Assembly: GCA_034509495.1 (NCBI GenBank)
Contig: CM067511.1
Location: 29,268,872-29,332,871, forward strand
Source of the DNA: Acestrorhynchus altus
Lineage: Eukaryota; Chordata; Actinopteri; Characiformes; Acestrorhynchidae
DNA length: 64,000 bases
Direction: 5' to 3'
Below the pieces are notes generated by a model. That model was not told where the DNA came from. It did no database searches and was given only the letters and a program-made list of their open reading frames with translations. Below are positions 46,996-60,014 of the stretch, one piece after another. A program made the position numbers and the translations under genes. How positions within the stretch are numbered: position 1 is the first letter of the stretch; each line of letters opens with the position of its first letter.

Positions 46996-49114
46996 CAGGC
47001 TTTATCCCTTAGAATTAAACAGGCTGTATTCATTACTGTGCCTTCATGTAATTGAGCATGATATGTAAATGAGTTCTATTCTGATTGGCTGCCCTTGATT
47101 GTGCTTCATTCAAAAAAGCAGAAACGTTGTTTTATATATAAACAAGGGGAACAAGACCCATGATCTCATTTTAAGGCAGATACTGTTTAGAACCTCTATA
47201 AACAGATACAGTATATTGTGTCTCCTTAATGTTGCCAGTATCATTGAATGATTGAAAAGAAGACAAAAAAAAAATGAATATATAAAATTATAATAATTAT
47301 AAAATATATAATTTAGTGTTGTACATAGTAATTGGTATATGGTAATGTAATAACGTAATACTTTAATTTGAACTGTCAGAGCTTTCAATCTATGCAGAAA
47401 TAAATAAATAAAATATAAATAACAACCAAGTAACAAGGTTTTGGTAAACAGTAAACATACATTGTGCACTACAAAAGGACTAAAGCTGTTTCACCAACTC
47501 TAGAGGAAGTATTCTGCAATGTTCAAAAACAGCTCAAAGACCCAGATGGAAAGGAGTTGGGAAGTCATTTAACTCAGTGATTGGTATTGGCGCCTGGAGC
47601 AGCACATTCATTTTCTCAGTGTGATTTACTGTCTCATCACATTGAGTGCATCCATCGTTAGCTGTGGAACCATCTACTGCCATCGCCTTATGAGAATCAC
47701 ACTCTCTCACTCACTGGCCACTAATTGAGTGGTCTGAATTAGTGGGTGTCGCTCTCAGCTCACATGGCTGCCTTCCTTGATAACAGACTCATCACTGAAT
47801 TACATAGTGTGAAAATAATTAGATGGGAACGTCTCTGTGAATATTTATGATTGTGTAACCTGGATATAATTGTGAGATCAAACAATATTTGGTCTCACCT
47901 TTTTTCACTTTAGTCTCTAATGAATTATGCATAAACAGACGACGAAGATGAGGGAAGATGAGCTCCAACATACAATCTTTTCCAGACAATAGTGATACAT
48001 ATTGAACTTATCACAGGGGCAAAACTGATGTAACAGCACACCTAATATCTGGTAAAATGTCCTTCATCAAGCTGCACCATGACCAATCGCTCCTGGTGTC
48101 CATCAACAAAGCTTCTATTAAAATGGTGTCACGTTTCTTGGGTCAGTTAATTTATCAGGTTTCCACGTTTCCGACTTCTAAGTACAGTCTACATATTTTG
48201 GATAGGTTTGAAGACAGAAATTTGGAAAGGCAAGTCCACAACCATCTTCAACATGTAATTGGGGTCACTGTGCTGTTAGAATACAACTTTGTCCAAGTTT
48301 CATTGGTCTAGCTAATGGCTTGAGGTTATGCTGAAGGTAGACCTCCTTAGTCCATTCACTTAATGCAATGTACAAATATCAAACATTACCAGAGCATAAC
48401 GCTACCACCACCACCACGCTTAACATCTAAAACAGTGTTTGAGAACCTGACAGACCTAAGGGTTCAGTCAAGATCACTAGCAGAAAATGAAGCAGCCTCT
48501 GCAAGTTAAAAAGCATGGAACTTTCAGCAGCACTTAATTAATAATTAAAGTAGGTGTACTTTTGACCTTGTGTTGACTTCAGAAAAGCAAAAATTCACAC
48601 AGCAAATGATGAATGAAGCACAATATAGGCAACTATATCAGAACGGTTCACACACAAATCCAAAAAGCACAATCACCAAAGCAGCTTGCTAAAGAGATGA
48701 CTGACTGGAGTAGATAAAGGCCATTCTAACACCATAAGAGGACCTGAGGGGAAAAGTAAAAAAACAAAAACGTGGAAACTGCCTCTCTAAGATAGTCAAA
48801 CTAAGCCACAAAGAGCAGAAAATGAGACTAGATTAAGATACTGAGAAGAGTCCTAGGCTTATTATGACACTATGATAAAAAAAACCTGGGCTGTAATCAG
48901 CTTTATGGTTGTGGAGATATCTGATCCTAAATCAGCGCTCCCCTGACACGTGATACATATGGGTCCAGATAAGCATCTCAGTTAGTATCTGTTGAGTGAT
49001 GTGAAGGTATGCACAGAAAACAGGCTTGTGAATCAAATCCATAATATCCATTATAATTTGACCAGATCTAAAGGCCACATATGGAACCAAATTGTGAAGG
49101 ACATTTCACACATA

Positions 49115-50353
49115 CAGTGGGGTAAATAAATGGACAAAGAATGGAGAGGTCTGTAATTGTATCGTAGGTACACTTCAACTGTGAGAGACAGATCTAAAAA
49201 ATCCCAAAAAATAACATTGTATGATTAAAAAAAATTGATGCATTTGGGTGTAGTTTGTGCACTTCTGGTGCCGGTTCCAAGCCCAGATAAATGGTGAGGG
49301 TTGCATTTACACACACTGCAGCAGTGATTTTGGCCTCCTCCTCCAAACTGATCTTCTCCAGATCTTTCAGGTTTCAGGACTGTCGCTGAGCAACACTAGG
49401 TTTCAGCTCCCTCCAAAGATTTTCTTTTGGGTTCAGGAGGGAGACTTTTCAAGGTCACTCCAGGACCTTGAAATGCTTCTTATAGATCCATTCCTTAGTT
49501 GCCCTGGCTGTGTGTTTCATTGTCATGCTGGAAGACCCAGCAACAACCCATCTTCAGTGCTCTTGGAAAAAAGGGAGGGAAAGAGGTTGTTAGCCAAACT
49601 CATGCGATACATGGCCCCATCCAACCTCCCCTCCCTATGGTGCAGCCATCCTGTCCCCTTTGCAGAAAAGTACCCCTAAGGTATGATGTTTCCACCCCCA
49701 TGCTTTACAGTTGGGATGGTGTTCTTGGATGTTGTACTCATCCAACCATGGCAAGTTGTTGATATCAAAAAGTTCTATTTTGGTCTCATCTGACCATTTC
49801 TTCAATGCCTCCTGTGGATCATCCAGTCATTGGCAAACTTTAAACAGGCCTGGACATGTGCTGGCATGAGCAGGGGGACCTTATGTGCCCTGCATGATTT
49901 TAATCTATGACAGCGTAGTCTGTTACCAACGGTAATCTCTGAGACTGTGGTCCCAGCTCTTTTCAGATCATTGACAAGGTACTCAGAGTTTCTGGGCTGA
50001 TTCCTGGTCCTTTTTCAGAATCATCCTTAACACACAAGGGGAGATCTTCCTTGATCCCCAGATCGAGGAAGACTGACAGTTAGTACAGTTAATAAATAAC
50101 CTGCAATTAATACAGAAAATGAGTGCAGAGTCAGAGGCCTTCTTAAAGAAAAGCAGACAAGTCTGTGAGAGCCAGAATTCCTGCTGGTTGGTTGGTGATA
50201 CAACACGTATTTGATGCACTAAAATGCTATTTAATTATTTAAAAAGGATTCTGTCTCTTGTGTACCTACAATAAAATGGCAGACCTCACCATCTTTGTAG
50301 GTGGGAAAACATGCAAAATTGGCAGTGAATCAAACACTTATTTCCCCTCACTA
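49115..50353 (-). mobile_element. Nearly complete Tc1-like transposon with disabled transposase
   Basis: The termini cagtggggtaaataa (49115) and the complement tagtgaggggaaataa (50353) are inverted repeats. They continue imperfectly for about 80-100 bp (caaagat...gaggtctg, ttgtaggtacac, gagacag on both sides). TA flanks at 49113-49114 and 50354-50355. Minus-strand coding text includes LVNDLKRAGTTVSE and NTIPTVKHGGGNI, both Tc1 transposase blocks, interrupted by stops and frameshifts. The size (1,239 bp) is close to full length. It lies in the ttc33 intron in the same orientation as the gene. Confidence 0.88.
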
Positions 50354-51349
50354 TAACTGCTCACCTTACCACACTACACGATTCCCAAAAACACAGGGGC
50401 ATAACAAAATTAAACATTTACTTTGTACAGATGGTCTCATTTCTTCAAAACGCTTAACAGCACTTTGTCTGCCTTCAAAAAGGGAGAGTTTCATTTGATT
50501 CTAAGGATGTCAAGCACATTTAAAGCCATTCCCTCACCATATCAAGTACTAATGCATTTATATGAACCACTTGCTAAGTCACATTATCCAGGAGTCAGAT
50601 GGCTAGACAAGATTCATAGAGAGACATAAACGCCTCGGATAAAAGGTTAAAATAAAGAATGCTGACCACTTACTGAGTCATTCCAGCTTCCTAATTGGCC
50701 AATACAATTCACATCACAAAAGAAGGCAGGTTTAGACCTTGTCTAGGAACACTAGATCATATATCACCCCTTAAGAGAGCAACACAGTAAAACAGTCAAA
50801 GCCAGCAAGCGCTGCAGCCAATTGTCTGTCACTCGTCAAGCAGGGCAAAGTTTAATGGGAAATAAAAAGGGGTTTAAAAAAACATCTTTTCATCCAAGGA
50901 CACAAATACGTTTAACAGAGAACAGGAAAAACCTTCATTCTGAAATCGTGACAATGTTGACTCTTAAGATCATGGAAGCAGATCGAGGAAGCAGGGTCGT
51001 TCTTTTAAGAGGCTGCTGTGCCATCCTTCCAAAGTATTCTGACAGTAGAGGACATTCCATGCTCTGCCCACAAACTTTCAAAGCAACAGAATGATTGGTC
51101 AGAATCATTTTTTACAGAATGCAGGCAAAACCCTTCATTTCATCTCAAAAGAACCTTGTGCATAATTTAGTGATACTAGGAACCTAATGTCATAATGCTG
51201 CAGCATTGCTGACATCTAATGCAATCTGTGACCAATAGTGGCATTATGGGTACCACTACAAGAGTCCTGCCCATGTGTGGTGGTGGTAACCGCCAAGTTC
51301 CTATTACTGCAGATTTGGTCCCACAAGAGGATGGAGGATACAACATCAA

Positions 51350-51515
51350 TACAGTTCAATAAAATTAGCTCATGTTTCTCATATAGCGCTTTTTTACAAC
51401 AGTCGCTCCCACAAATCAGCTCTACAGCAAACTCAGTCCAAGCCTCTTCTGAACAAGTCAGTGGTGGCAATGGTAAGAAAAATCTTACCAAAGAAAGAGG
51501 AACCTTGAGAGGACT
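51350..51515. repeat. Dispersed repeat (tatagcgctttt type)
   Basis: The sequence catatagcgcttttttacaa, with ggtggcaatggtaagaaaaa and aaccttgagaggac, is the same family as 39395-39650. Confidence 0.65.
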
Positions 51516-51817
51516 TGCAGGACTACATTTTCTACTACTTTTTGGGAAATGTGGAAATTTCCTCTGAAAGAATGTAACTAAGAATTTAATTTAATTTAAT
51601 TTAAGCAAAGATATGTGCTTAAATTCACATTATAACAAAAACTCCAAAAATGATGTCATTCATTTAATTTACATATTAACTGAATTGAACTGAAGAATAG
51701 ACGTGTTTTAACAATTTAACTACAATAAATGGAAAACTGATTCTGCCTCTTGGGGAAGCAGAGTAAACACTCTGCTCCGGTGTTATTCCTTTTAATAAAG
51801 TTATTCAGCTACTTCAT

Positions 51818-52108
51818 GTTGCATCCACTGCCATAAAACTATTGGCACCATGCCTGGTGTGGGCTAGAGGGGTGTGAAGTCTTCCTGTACAAGTCTGCAC
51901 TTCATCCAATACTTCTGGAATGAGATGGGGTGGGTCAAGAGCTAACATCATGATCCAAATCAAATCCTCACAGCAATGCTCCAAAATCTAGTAGATGTCT
52001 TACCTGGGCAGTAGAAACTGTTAGACCAACAAAAGCAGAATAAACTCTGTTTAATACCCATGATATCAGAAAAAACAATCAACCAATGAGCTGGTGTCCC
52101 TGTAAAAA
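51818..52108 (-). mobile_element. Tc1-type MITE copy, partial
   Basis: The complement carries the family blocks ttttggagcattgctgtgagg, and ggtgtgggctagaggggtg appears on the plus strand. The end aatcaaccaatgagctggtg is just inside the terminal repeat, which is lost. Same orientation as 20734-21123. Confidence 0.75.
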
Positions 52109-53689
52109 TACCTCAATAATGAAGAAGGTTGAACTTCGTATAATTTTTTTAACATGACCTACAGCTTTGGGCTTTCAACATCTTTGTTTCTGGGAAAAAA
52201 CATCAACAACAACATCTAGTTTATTTCCACTGCAGCAGTCAGCACAAGTTAATGGAGTGTTCCACTGGCTGTTACGGCATGCTGGTGTTGCCGCTGGCAG
52301 TAGAAGAATTTTCCATTGTTGCACCACTTAAAAATGAGCATCCAGATTGCTGTCTTCCTCTTTTATAAACGCAGCATCAGGGATTTACCAATATTTCCCT
52401 TGTCACACTTGATATTTACTGACATTAGAGTAAAAAATTAATAAATCTTGAAAAAGGGTGCTTTGCATGGTTCTTGGAGTGATATTTGTAGCAGAGATTG
52501 TCTAAACAACCTCCACTCTGGGGCTCGGAGTGTCTCAGCGACTCTATATGAACATCATGGCTTAGAATTGACTAATTTAAAGGGCTTAAAAATATATATT
52601 TTCAAAGAAATATTAAAATGTGCTTTTTGTGAAGCTTAGTTTCTAGCTGCCAAGGTGACATTCTGGGACCCGTACCTTCTGCACTCTTTCAGATAGAACA
52701 GCAAATTCCTGATGCTGATGAAACAGAAACCAACTTCCATGAAGCTTGTGGGTGCAAATACGTTTGTTTACAGAGTCATAATTCGCTGTGCTCTAAATTT
52801 GAAGGCAGAATTGTTAGACGAAGATCATGTAAGGAGATGATTAAATGGCCAGAAGAATATGGAGAACAATTGAGCTGGCATGTAAACAGCTTACGTCAAT
52901 TAACACAGCATGCAGGGACCACTGTGTTTTAAGAACCTAAAGTATAAGTTAAGGCCAGATGTGATGAAGCAGCAGAATTAAAGGTGATTTCTGAATCATG
53001 TTTAAAGCAGGATGTTCTACAATGAATGCTCAAATCACATGGATGGGACTGTACCTGGGCAATAGTTATCCAACTTGCCTACCATGGTTTAAAATCCCAA
53101 ATCCTGCATTTGTCTAGTTGGAAGACCTTCTTTTACAGACATTTTTGCTACATCTCTATGGTTAATCATCGGTTTCTCTCACAGATGTTTGTTCTGCATA
53201 ATTTGAATGGTTCCAATATCTACTGCAGCCCAGATGAGTCTCTGTTCCTCTCAGTGTTTCTCAGTGTTCCTCACCACAGTCACTGGATTAAAACAAGATC
53301 AACAAGATCTGTTCTGAAAGTTTAACAATGATATTTCAACTGAAAACCTTTTATTAATTCAGCAGCCTGGTGTCACACATGGGTTTTGAACGCATATCCA
53401 AAAAGCCACTGTCCAACTTTCGCGTCCACTCTACCCTACAATGTCTTATTAGCTGCTGAAAGCAAACTAACGCAAAGGACGCCAGATGTACTACAAGAAC
53501 TAATAATCTCAGACATCTCACATATCATAGCTTGACATAGTTAAGCTATTATTAAAGCTGATAATGTAATAATCACATTCCATCTGTGGCCTGTGCTCCT
53601 GTTGACCCACCAACATGCTCTGCCTTCCCGGATCAGTATGCGTCAGTGTCCCCGTCCCATCTGTCTGATTTAGTTATAGGTATGAGGTG

Positions 53690-54370
53690 TACTACTTGAT
53701 TCCCACACATTTGTTAAATGATGTGTTGCACTTTGTAGCCCCCAGCATCTTCTCCACTGTAAATCTTAGAAATGTTCCAGACAGTTTTACACGAGCAGTG
53801 GTTCAACCTCTCTTAAAGAAACCTAAAGAAGGTGTTTTAGAAACTATAAATCAGTTTCCAAACTATCTTTGTATGAAGGTTGTCTTTGTTCAGCTTTCTT
53901 CATTTTTAAACCAAAAACAACACTGAAACATCAAATTTCAATCTGGTTTTCGAGCACATCACAGCCCTGAGTCTGTCCTACACAAAGTAGGAAATGATAT
54001 TCTGTAAACTAGACTCTGGAAAGTGTGCTGTTTTAATTCTCTTAGATTCTCTTAGTGTGGCATTTGATAGAATCGATCATAATATCCTTTAGGGTCGCCT
54101 TCGGTGTGTGTTTGACATCCAGGGAACAGCGTTAAAGTGGTTTTTCTCTCACTGTAAAAATAGGAATTTTTCTGTTACGCTTGGTCATTTCTCCTCCTCT
54201 TCAGATGAAATCACTTGTGCAGTAACACAAGGCTCCATCCTGGGTCCTATTCGGTTTTCTTTGCACATCCTCCCTCTTCAGGCCATCTTTCACAAGCATA
54301 AGATCTCCCATCACTATGCAGATGATACCCAGTTCTATCTACCTAGTGAAAAAGGTGGTAGCTGCTCTAT
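53690..54370 (+). pseudogene. L2-like LINE reverse transcriptase fragment
   Basis: The plus strand encodes IPTHLLNDVLHFVAPSI and AVVQPLLKKP, then after frameshifts FQSGFRAHHSPESVLHK, GTALKWFFSH, VTQGSILGPIRFSLHILPL and the catalytic HYADDTQFYLP box. This block order is that of the L2 (Maui) clade reverse transcriptase of fishes. Several stops and frameshifts are present. It is about 230 codons of the RT core, with no 5' or 3' end. Confidence 0.85.
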
Positions 54371-54374
54371 ACCT

Positions 54375-54625
54375 GCTCTACGTAAGGGCGGGAAACAACC
54401 CTGGACAGGGCGCTAGTCCATCGTAGGGCTCACACACATCCACACACTAAGGACCACTTTAGAGACCAATTCACCTACCATGCATGTCTTTGGACTGTTG
54501 GGGAAACCGGAGTACCCGGAGGAAACCCACACGAACACGGGGAGAACATGCAAACTCCACACTCCGGGTCGCCCCACCTGGGGATCGAACACAGGTCCTT
54601 CTTGCTGTGAGGCAACAGTTGTCCA
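54375..54625 (-). mobile_element. tRNA-derived SINE abutting the LINE fragment
   Basis: It contains aaccggagtacccggaggaaaccc, catgcaaactccacac and gggatcgaac (complement of box B) at 54581-54590, then cttcttgctgtgaggcaacag. This is the antisense of a very common fish tRNA-like SINE, joined directly to the RT fragment. Confidence 0.75.
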
Positions 54626-55729
54626 GATGACAACCATCAAAACCCACTAAATGAAGGGTACTTGTAATATTTTAATTCAAACCTTTTTGAATTTTGATTT
54701 CACCTGCGTCAAGACATGGCAAACCATTCCCCAGTGATGCAAAAGCCATCCATTGCTAGGAGTTTTGTGGTCCATTCATCATGAAATTTTGATACAATGT
54801 CTCAGATACATACATATACATATTACCGTTTCTCTTTAAGCTGCTGCCAGACATGAAAACAAGAACAGAAGCAGCTCAATTGTGAGTGACACACACAAAA
54901 GCCTTCAGCTTGACCTGACACGCTTAACTTAAACTAGAAAGGCATTCTTTCCCCTGATGCTCTGTTACCTCTGTGTTTATGTACGTGCATCATTTCATTT
55001 CGTCTCTTCATTCTGATGGATACCAATACTACCAGCCCCAAAGACTTCAGGGGTGGATATGGGCATGCATGTAAACATGCACAGATACTCAGATTGTTAT
55101 CTGAATGTATCTCTAACTTCCAGGAATTCCTAAGGTTAGAACAAGTTCACAAATTAAGAACAAACACTACATTACTTGATTGCAGTTGACAAAATCTAAG
55201 AGACTCTCTCCTCTACCTTCGCTGTTACATCAGTTTGGAGAAAGCAGTTTTTTCATAGCCGTCATCAAGTAACCTGCCAAAAACAATATCACAAAATAAC
55301 TTGTATGCCTCATTGCCAAACCCCTTTAACACAAACACACGCTGAAGCATGCAACTGTGTGGTGTTCCCTTTTGCAAGTAATCTTCCACGCCGCGGGGTC
55401 TGGGTGTGCTGAAAGGGGAACATCATCTCAAAAGTAATATCAGGCAACTGACAAGAGGAAGACTTTCAAGGTCCTCCTTTTGACTGGCAGGTACATCGTG
55501 CCAGCGGGGACAAGACTAGATTAACACATCTACAAAAGAGAGGATGGAACGAATGGAGCAAGAGAAGAAGAGAAAAATAAATAAATAAATAAAAATCTTA
55601 AAATCTCATTTGTTTATTAATCGCACACATAAGGTTTAATGAGACAACCGTGTTTGACTGCATACTGCTGCCATCTCAAGAGCTCATCTTGAAGACATGG
55701 ATACTGCCATGGCCAGACCTACTCCTAAT

Positions 55730-55980
55730 TAAAAATGTGGGGGATGCCAATGGACATGCCACCAACACTGCATTCCTAGAGCAAAATTTGCAGGAACTGA
55801 GTAAGAACTTCATGGGACTATAGCTGCACAATAGCTTTATGAACCTCTACAACTCCATAATGAGATGTCTGACATACTTGCATTATAACTAATTGAGCCT
55901 TACTGAGACACTACTACACTAAGTGTAGCTCAGTACATACTGCCCAAATCAGCCTATATAATAATTACAATAATTACTTG
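55730..55980 (+). pseudogene. Tc1-like transposase carboxyl-end relic
   Basis: The reading LQELSKNF with FMNLYNSIMRCLTYL, plus the following gtgtagctcagtacatactgccc, parallels the end of the relic at 9340-9520 (LQELSENIQDGWDG, RNLYNSMPRHL, gtgtagctta). They are the same family. Only the end of the gene remains. Confidence 0.65.
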
Positions 55981-57228
55981 TTAATTAATGATCATTTATT
56001 GTTGCTGTTAACCTTATTTTTGTAAAAGTATTGTGTGTTACTGCTTTGTATAAGTGACTTATTTTGACATGATCTGTTATGTGGCGATGATCTCTTTCTC
56101 ATGCTCTGTTTATTCTCCTTCTTCATGGTCCACATTACAAGTCCTTAGTGGAGTCCAGTTCTCCTTTTCACGCTCAGTCTGTGTCCATATGAGCCTTATG
56201 AGTGATGCCACTCCAGATGTGTAGCCATATACAAAGTTTTGCCTTACGGCTCTCCTGGCACAATGTTTACAAACCATGTTTTATCTACATTCTCCTTTCA
56301 TGCGACACACAGCTGCTCAGTCTGCATGTTGTCACTGCAGCTCTGCATCGAGGAAATTATTCCTGTAAAACGTATAGCAGCAGTGAAACTGTATTTGACA
56401 TACCTGAACTGTGGAGAGAGGTTTACACGGTCCCCGGACACTGAATTCATCTGATTATCATTAAAGGACTATGCAGGTGACATGTAGCCCTGCTACCCTT
56501 CAGTAAAGTGTTACCACAAATCTAATCCTTCAGTTCAGAACTGTTGAGAGCAATCATTTGCATTGGGTGTTATTTCATTAAAGGTTAATGAAATACTGGA
56601 AAGGTCAACAACATCAGTCAGCGTTTTCATGATCTGTCCAGCAAAGGCTGCCTAACAATACTTCATACGCTACATGTTAACCACAGATGCATGTTGTTGT
56701 TGTTGTTGTTTTTATTTGCACAGCCCAAAATGGATGCATGGGTTAAACAGATGGACAAATGTGACAAAAATCCATATCCGATTATAATGTTGAAGAAGAT
56801 GAAGACCAAGAAGGAGGAGAAGAATCAAATGTTCACAGAAGGAGAATCAAAAGTCGGAAGAAGAAGCAAACCTTCTAAGAAGCAGAACAGGAAGGATCTG
56901 AAGAATTTTTAGTTGTACTTTACAAGTGAATAAATATAACAACAAACTGTTCTCTCCATCCACGTTTTCACACATCTAAGCCAAGCTTTGCTCAAGGGCC
57001 ACAAAAGTGGCAGCTCAGTGTTATCAAACTAACAACCCCACGATCAGTCATCACTGCTACCATTCACACCAAAGTAATAATATGTAATAAATATGTCATT
57101 ATTGCTTTTCTTAAGCTTTTTCACAGTCAAACCAATGACATTTTCAGACTCCACAGTTAAAAAATAAATGATATTCTACCATGAGTTCGACTCTTTGGAC
57201 AGTTCCTGTAGCTAGCAGGTCTACTCAC

Positions 57229-57360
57229 CAGCTCCACCTCTCCAAGGCTCAGCTGGGCTCGTCCCAAAGTCTGCCAACCCTCCCACCATCTTGGGCTCAG
57301 TTTGACTGCAATCTCTGCTGCCTGCACAGCAGGAAACACCTCTTGAAGGGTGGTCAGGAC
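57229..57360 (-). CDS. ttc33: Tetratricopeptide repeat protein 33, internal coding exon (44 residues)
   Basis: This is a 132-bp phase-0 exon on the minus strand. The acceptor ends ctag at 57361-57364 and the donor is gtgagtag (57221-57228). The translation starts VLTTLQEVFPAV and contains AAEIAVKLSPRWWEGWQ and TLGRAQLSLGEVEL, a TPR motif nearly identical to the TTC33 TPR (AVHAAEMAV...WESWQTLGRAQLGLGE in mammals). It splices to the exon at 44836 to read GEVEL-AVRSF. The exons for the first 100 or so residues were not found between 57,361 and 64,000 and presumably lie to the right of the window, so the gene is partial here. Confidence 0.93.
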
Positions 57361-58846
57361 CTAGAAGTTCATAGTCGATGATCAGACAATGACCCAAACT
57401 CATGTACATTGAGAACAGTTCATTACATCAATTACCACAATACACTGTTTAGTAATCTCAGACAGGCTTTGGTGGTTTCTGAGTCTGCATGACCTACTGT
57501 TATCTATGAAAATCAGAAGAAGAAACGCAAAAGCACAACTCAAGTGTTCACAATGATAGTTGTTCCTTATTTTATCTTTAACCATTTGAAAGGCATTGTA
57601 AGCACTTAAAACCCGGCAAAAAACAACTTGATTACATAGTGTATGTACATTATTCTACAATCCACTCTTGAGACATGTACCTCAAGCTATCTGGAAAGTT
57701 AATGGAAGAACATAAATGAAAGTTTCATATTTTACACCCTCTAACAATGATTTTTGTTGAATGGCAGAAATGTGACAATAAATGTATCTCTATAGAGTCT
57801 ATATAACCCCAAAAAGTGGATGTGACCACCCAGTTGACTCAGGATACACACTGCACAAGACCATCTCCACTTTCCCTGCTGGACTGGACTGTGTGTGTGT
57901 TTTACCTTCAGACTGGCATATGTTTAAAGACCTTTACTCTGAACATAATCAGATATGAGCTAATAGCATTCATCATTTCTACTATAGTAATCATACCTGA
58001 ACCTCAATGAAGAATACTGTGTATCTACAACCACCATGATCAGTCATGAAATAACATTTCACTCTGGAGGGAAAACAAACGAACACTAAAAACATGCTAA
58101 AAATATTGTTAGTGCAACTATTAAATGAAGAGTTTAAGAGGCTTAATCAGTTCATATCTATAAATCAGCCTTGCAGATAAAAAGCATGAAAATACATGAA
58201 AAAAACCCAACTTGAACATACATGAACAATTTGTACGAGTGATGAATATAATATAAGAGCAAATACATCATGCTCCTTATTAACCTCACCCAAAAATATA
58301 GGCTGTCACTTACAAATGTTACACACAGCTTTCACTAAACTCTGACAGCAGCTATCAGCTAGGATCACATAGTCGACCTCTCACTCTGGAGCTATGCAGT
58401 TTGTCCTCTGTTTCACCTTACTCTCAAAATGTAAGTTATTGGGTGCCTAGTTCTATAAAAATAAATACTAACCAAAACCTAAACTAAAACCTAGTATCAG
58501 ATTACTACATTAAGAAATTAATGTATTTCAGTGCTTCAATCCACCTCAGACCGAGGCTTTTAATTTGTCACGCCAAGAAACAGTTCAAACTCTTGAATTA
58601 CCCCTTGTATGCGGAGTTCATTTTCCATGTTCTCCTTTTGTTCTCATCTTCCAGGTCTTCTTCTGGTGTTCTACGTGTAAATGTTTGCTCATAATCAGCT
58701 GTGGAAGTGCTGGTTGTCTCTAACAGTGGTAATATATATGGAAATTACATACATGTATGTGGACCTGTTACGAAAACGATTTTTTTAACGAATGATAAAT
58801 TGTCCCAGAACTAAATGCAATAAACAATCCTCACAGTACTCACATC

Positions 58847-58848
<2 letters not shown>
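57361..58848. other. ttc33 upstream intron, no exon seen
   Basis: It follows the acceptor of the 57229-57360 exon on the minus strand. I found no further TTC33-like coding text and no classifiable repeat. Confidence 0.5.

Positions 58849-58891
<43 letters not shown>
58849..58891. repeat. (GT)n microsatellite
   Basis: About 21 GT units. Confidence 0.96.
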
Positions 58892-58892
<1 letters not shown>

Positions 58893-60014
58893 TGTTCAGT
58901 GCCACACAGAGGTTAAGTGCAGAGGCTCGATTTCATTGCACTGTTGTGCAATTACGATAAAATGGTGAGTTTCTAATTATTGGATATTTTAAAGCGAGAG
59001 GTCAACGTACCACGAAGGTCCAGTGAAATATGCTGTGCATGTGAGAACCACACTGCAGAACATCCTGTTCTGGCTTTTCAGGCATGCTCTCATTCATAAA
59101 TTTAGTGTTACCATCATTTTTGAACATGTGGAAAATGCGAAAAGATTTATAATGGGCTTATTTATACTTAAGACACTTTCAGCTCTGCTTTGGAACAGTT
59201 TTTATCTGGAAAACATTCATTTAAAAAAAGTTCTCCTTCCTGTCACACTGGGTATTAACACACTGAAAGCACTGAACTGTTAGTTGCAGAGAACAGTTCT
59301 AGCACATTCAATAACATCACAGAATTATGTGCACTCTGCCAGTACAACCATTTTTTGTTGGGTAATAACTGGAGTCTGACAGGAAGGCTTACAGAATGAA
59401 TACAAATGGCATATGTGAGAATAAATCCAGGCCCAACAGGAAAGAGAAATAGCATTTTGTACACGTGCTCTGAAAGATGTGACTTCAGGGCATTAATTTA
59501 GGCTTAATTAGTTACAAGACAAGATCACACATTCTTTTTTTCCCTTGAAGATATCAAACCCAGCATGAACATCCTCTTCTGCATTGTCCAATCTGTTTCC
59601 CCATCAACCAGGTCTCTCTGTATCTGGAGTGTCCCTCATATCACTACAAGGGGTCACCAACTGTCATGATGGATCCCCAGATTATCACAGCAGCAGTTTG
59701 GGCTCCACAGGATTGAAGCACTCACCACTAAGTCTCTGTACCAAGCTGACCATTACCAAATGTCTGGATTTGTCGCTAAAGATAAAGATGATGTGCAAGT
59801 CCAGATGTGCTCGTTCACAACAACACTGCAAAGAAAGGCAATGCTGGCTTGGTCAGAACGGATGGTGGGCAATTCATCCAAATGACCATCATGCTTCTCT
59901 CAGTCCAGCATACCCAAGTCTCATACCCAAATGTAGCTTCTGAGGGTGGTTTTATAGGGCAGCCGCAGAAGCACTTTACACAGTCTTGTGCCAAAACCCA
60001 GTGTCCACATGTCT
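58892..60014. other. Unassigned sequence
   Basis: A 119-codon plus-strand ORF at 59584-59943 shows no domain and is not called as a gene. No classifiable repeat is seen before the MITE at 60015. Confidence 0.45.

Larger units (their letters stand above)
44837..57228 (-). other. ttc33: ttc33 intron, 12,392 bp
   Basis: The boundaries are a gtgagtag donor and a tgttccag acceptor on the minus strand. The intron is large and transposon-rich: a hAT-like relic (about 45245-45750), MITE copies (46744-46995, 51818-52108), a Tc1-like element (49115-50353), a dispersed repeat (51350-51515), an L2-like RT fragment (53690-54370), a SINE (54375-54625) and a Tc1 relic (about 55730-55980). Repeat-poor stretches at 46,490-46,740 and 47,500-47,960 stand out. 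A K-rich ORF at 56691-56912 is low-complexity and is not called as a gene. Confidence 0.9.

Noticed and set aside
48030..48420. Possible antisense transposase relic (ccagagcataacgctaccacc)
   Set aside because: The words resemble antisense Tc1-type sequence, but no in-frame transposase motif could be read, so no feature is called.
56691..56912. Lys-rich 73-codon ORF starting MLLLLLFLF
   Set aside because: The start is a (TTG)n tract and the remainder is A/G-rich low-complexity sequence. No family is recognised.
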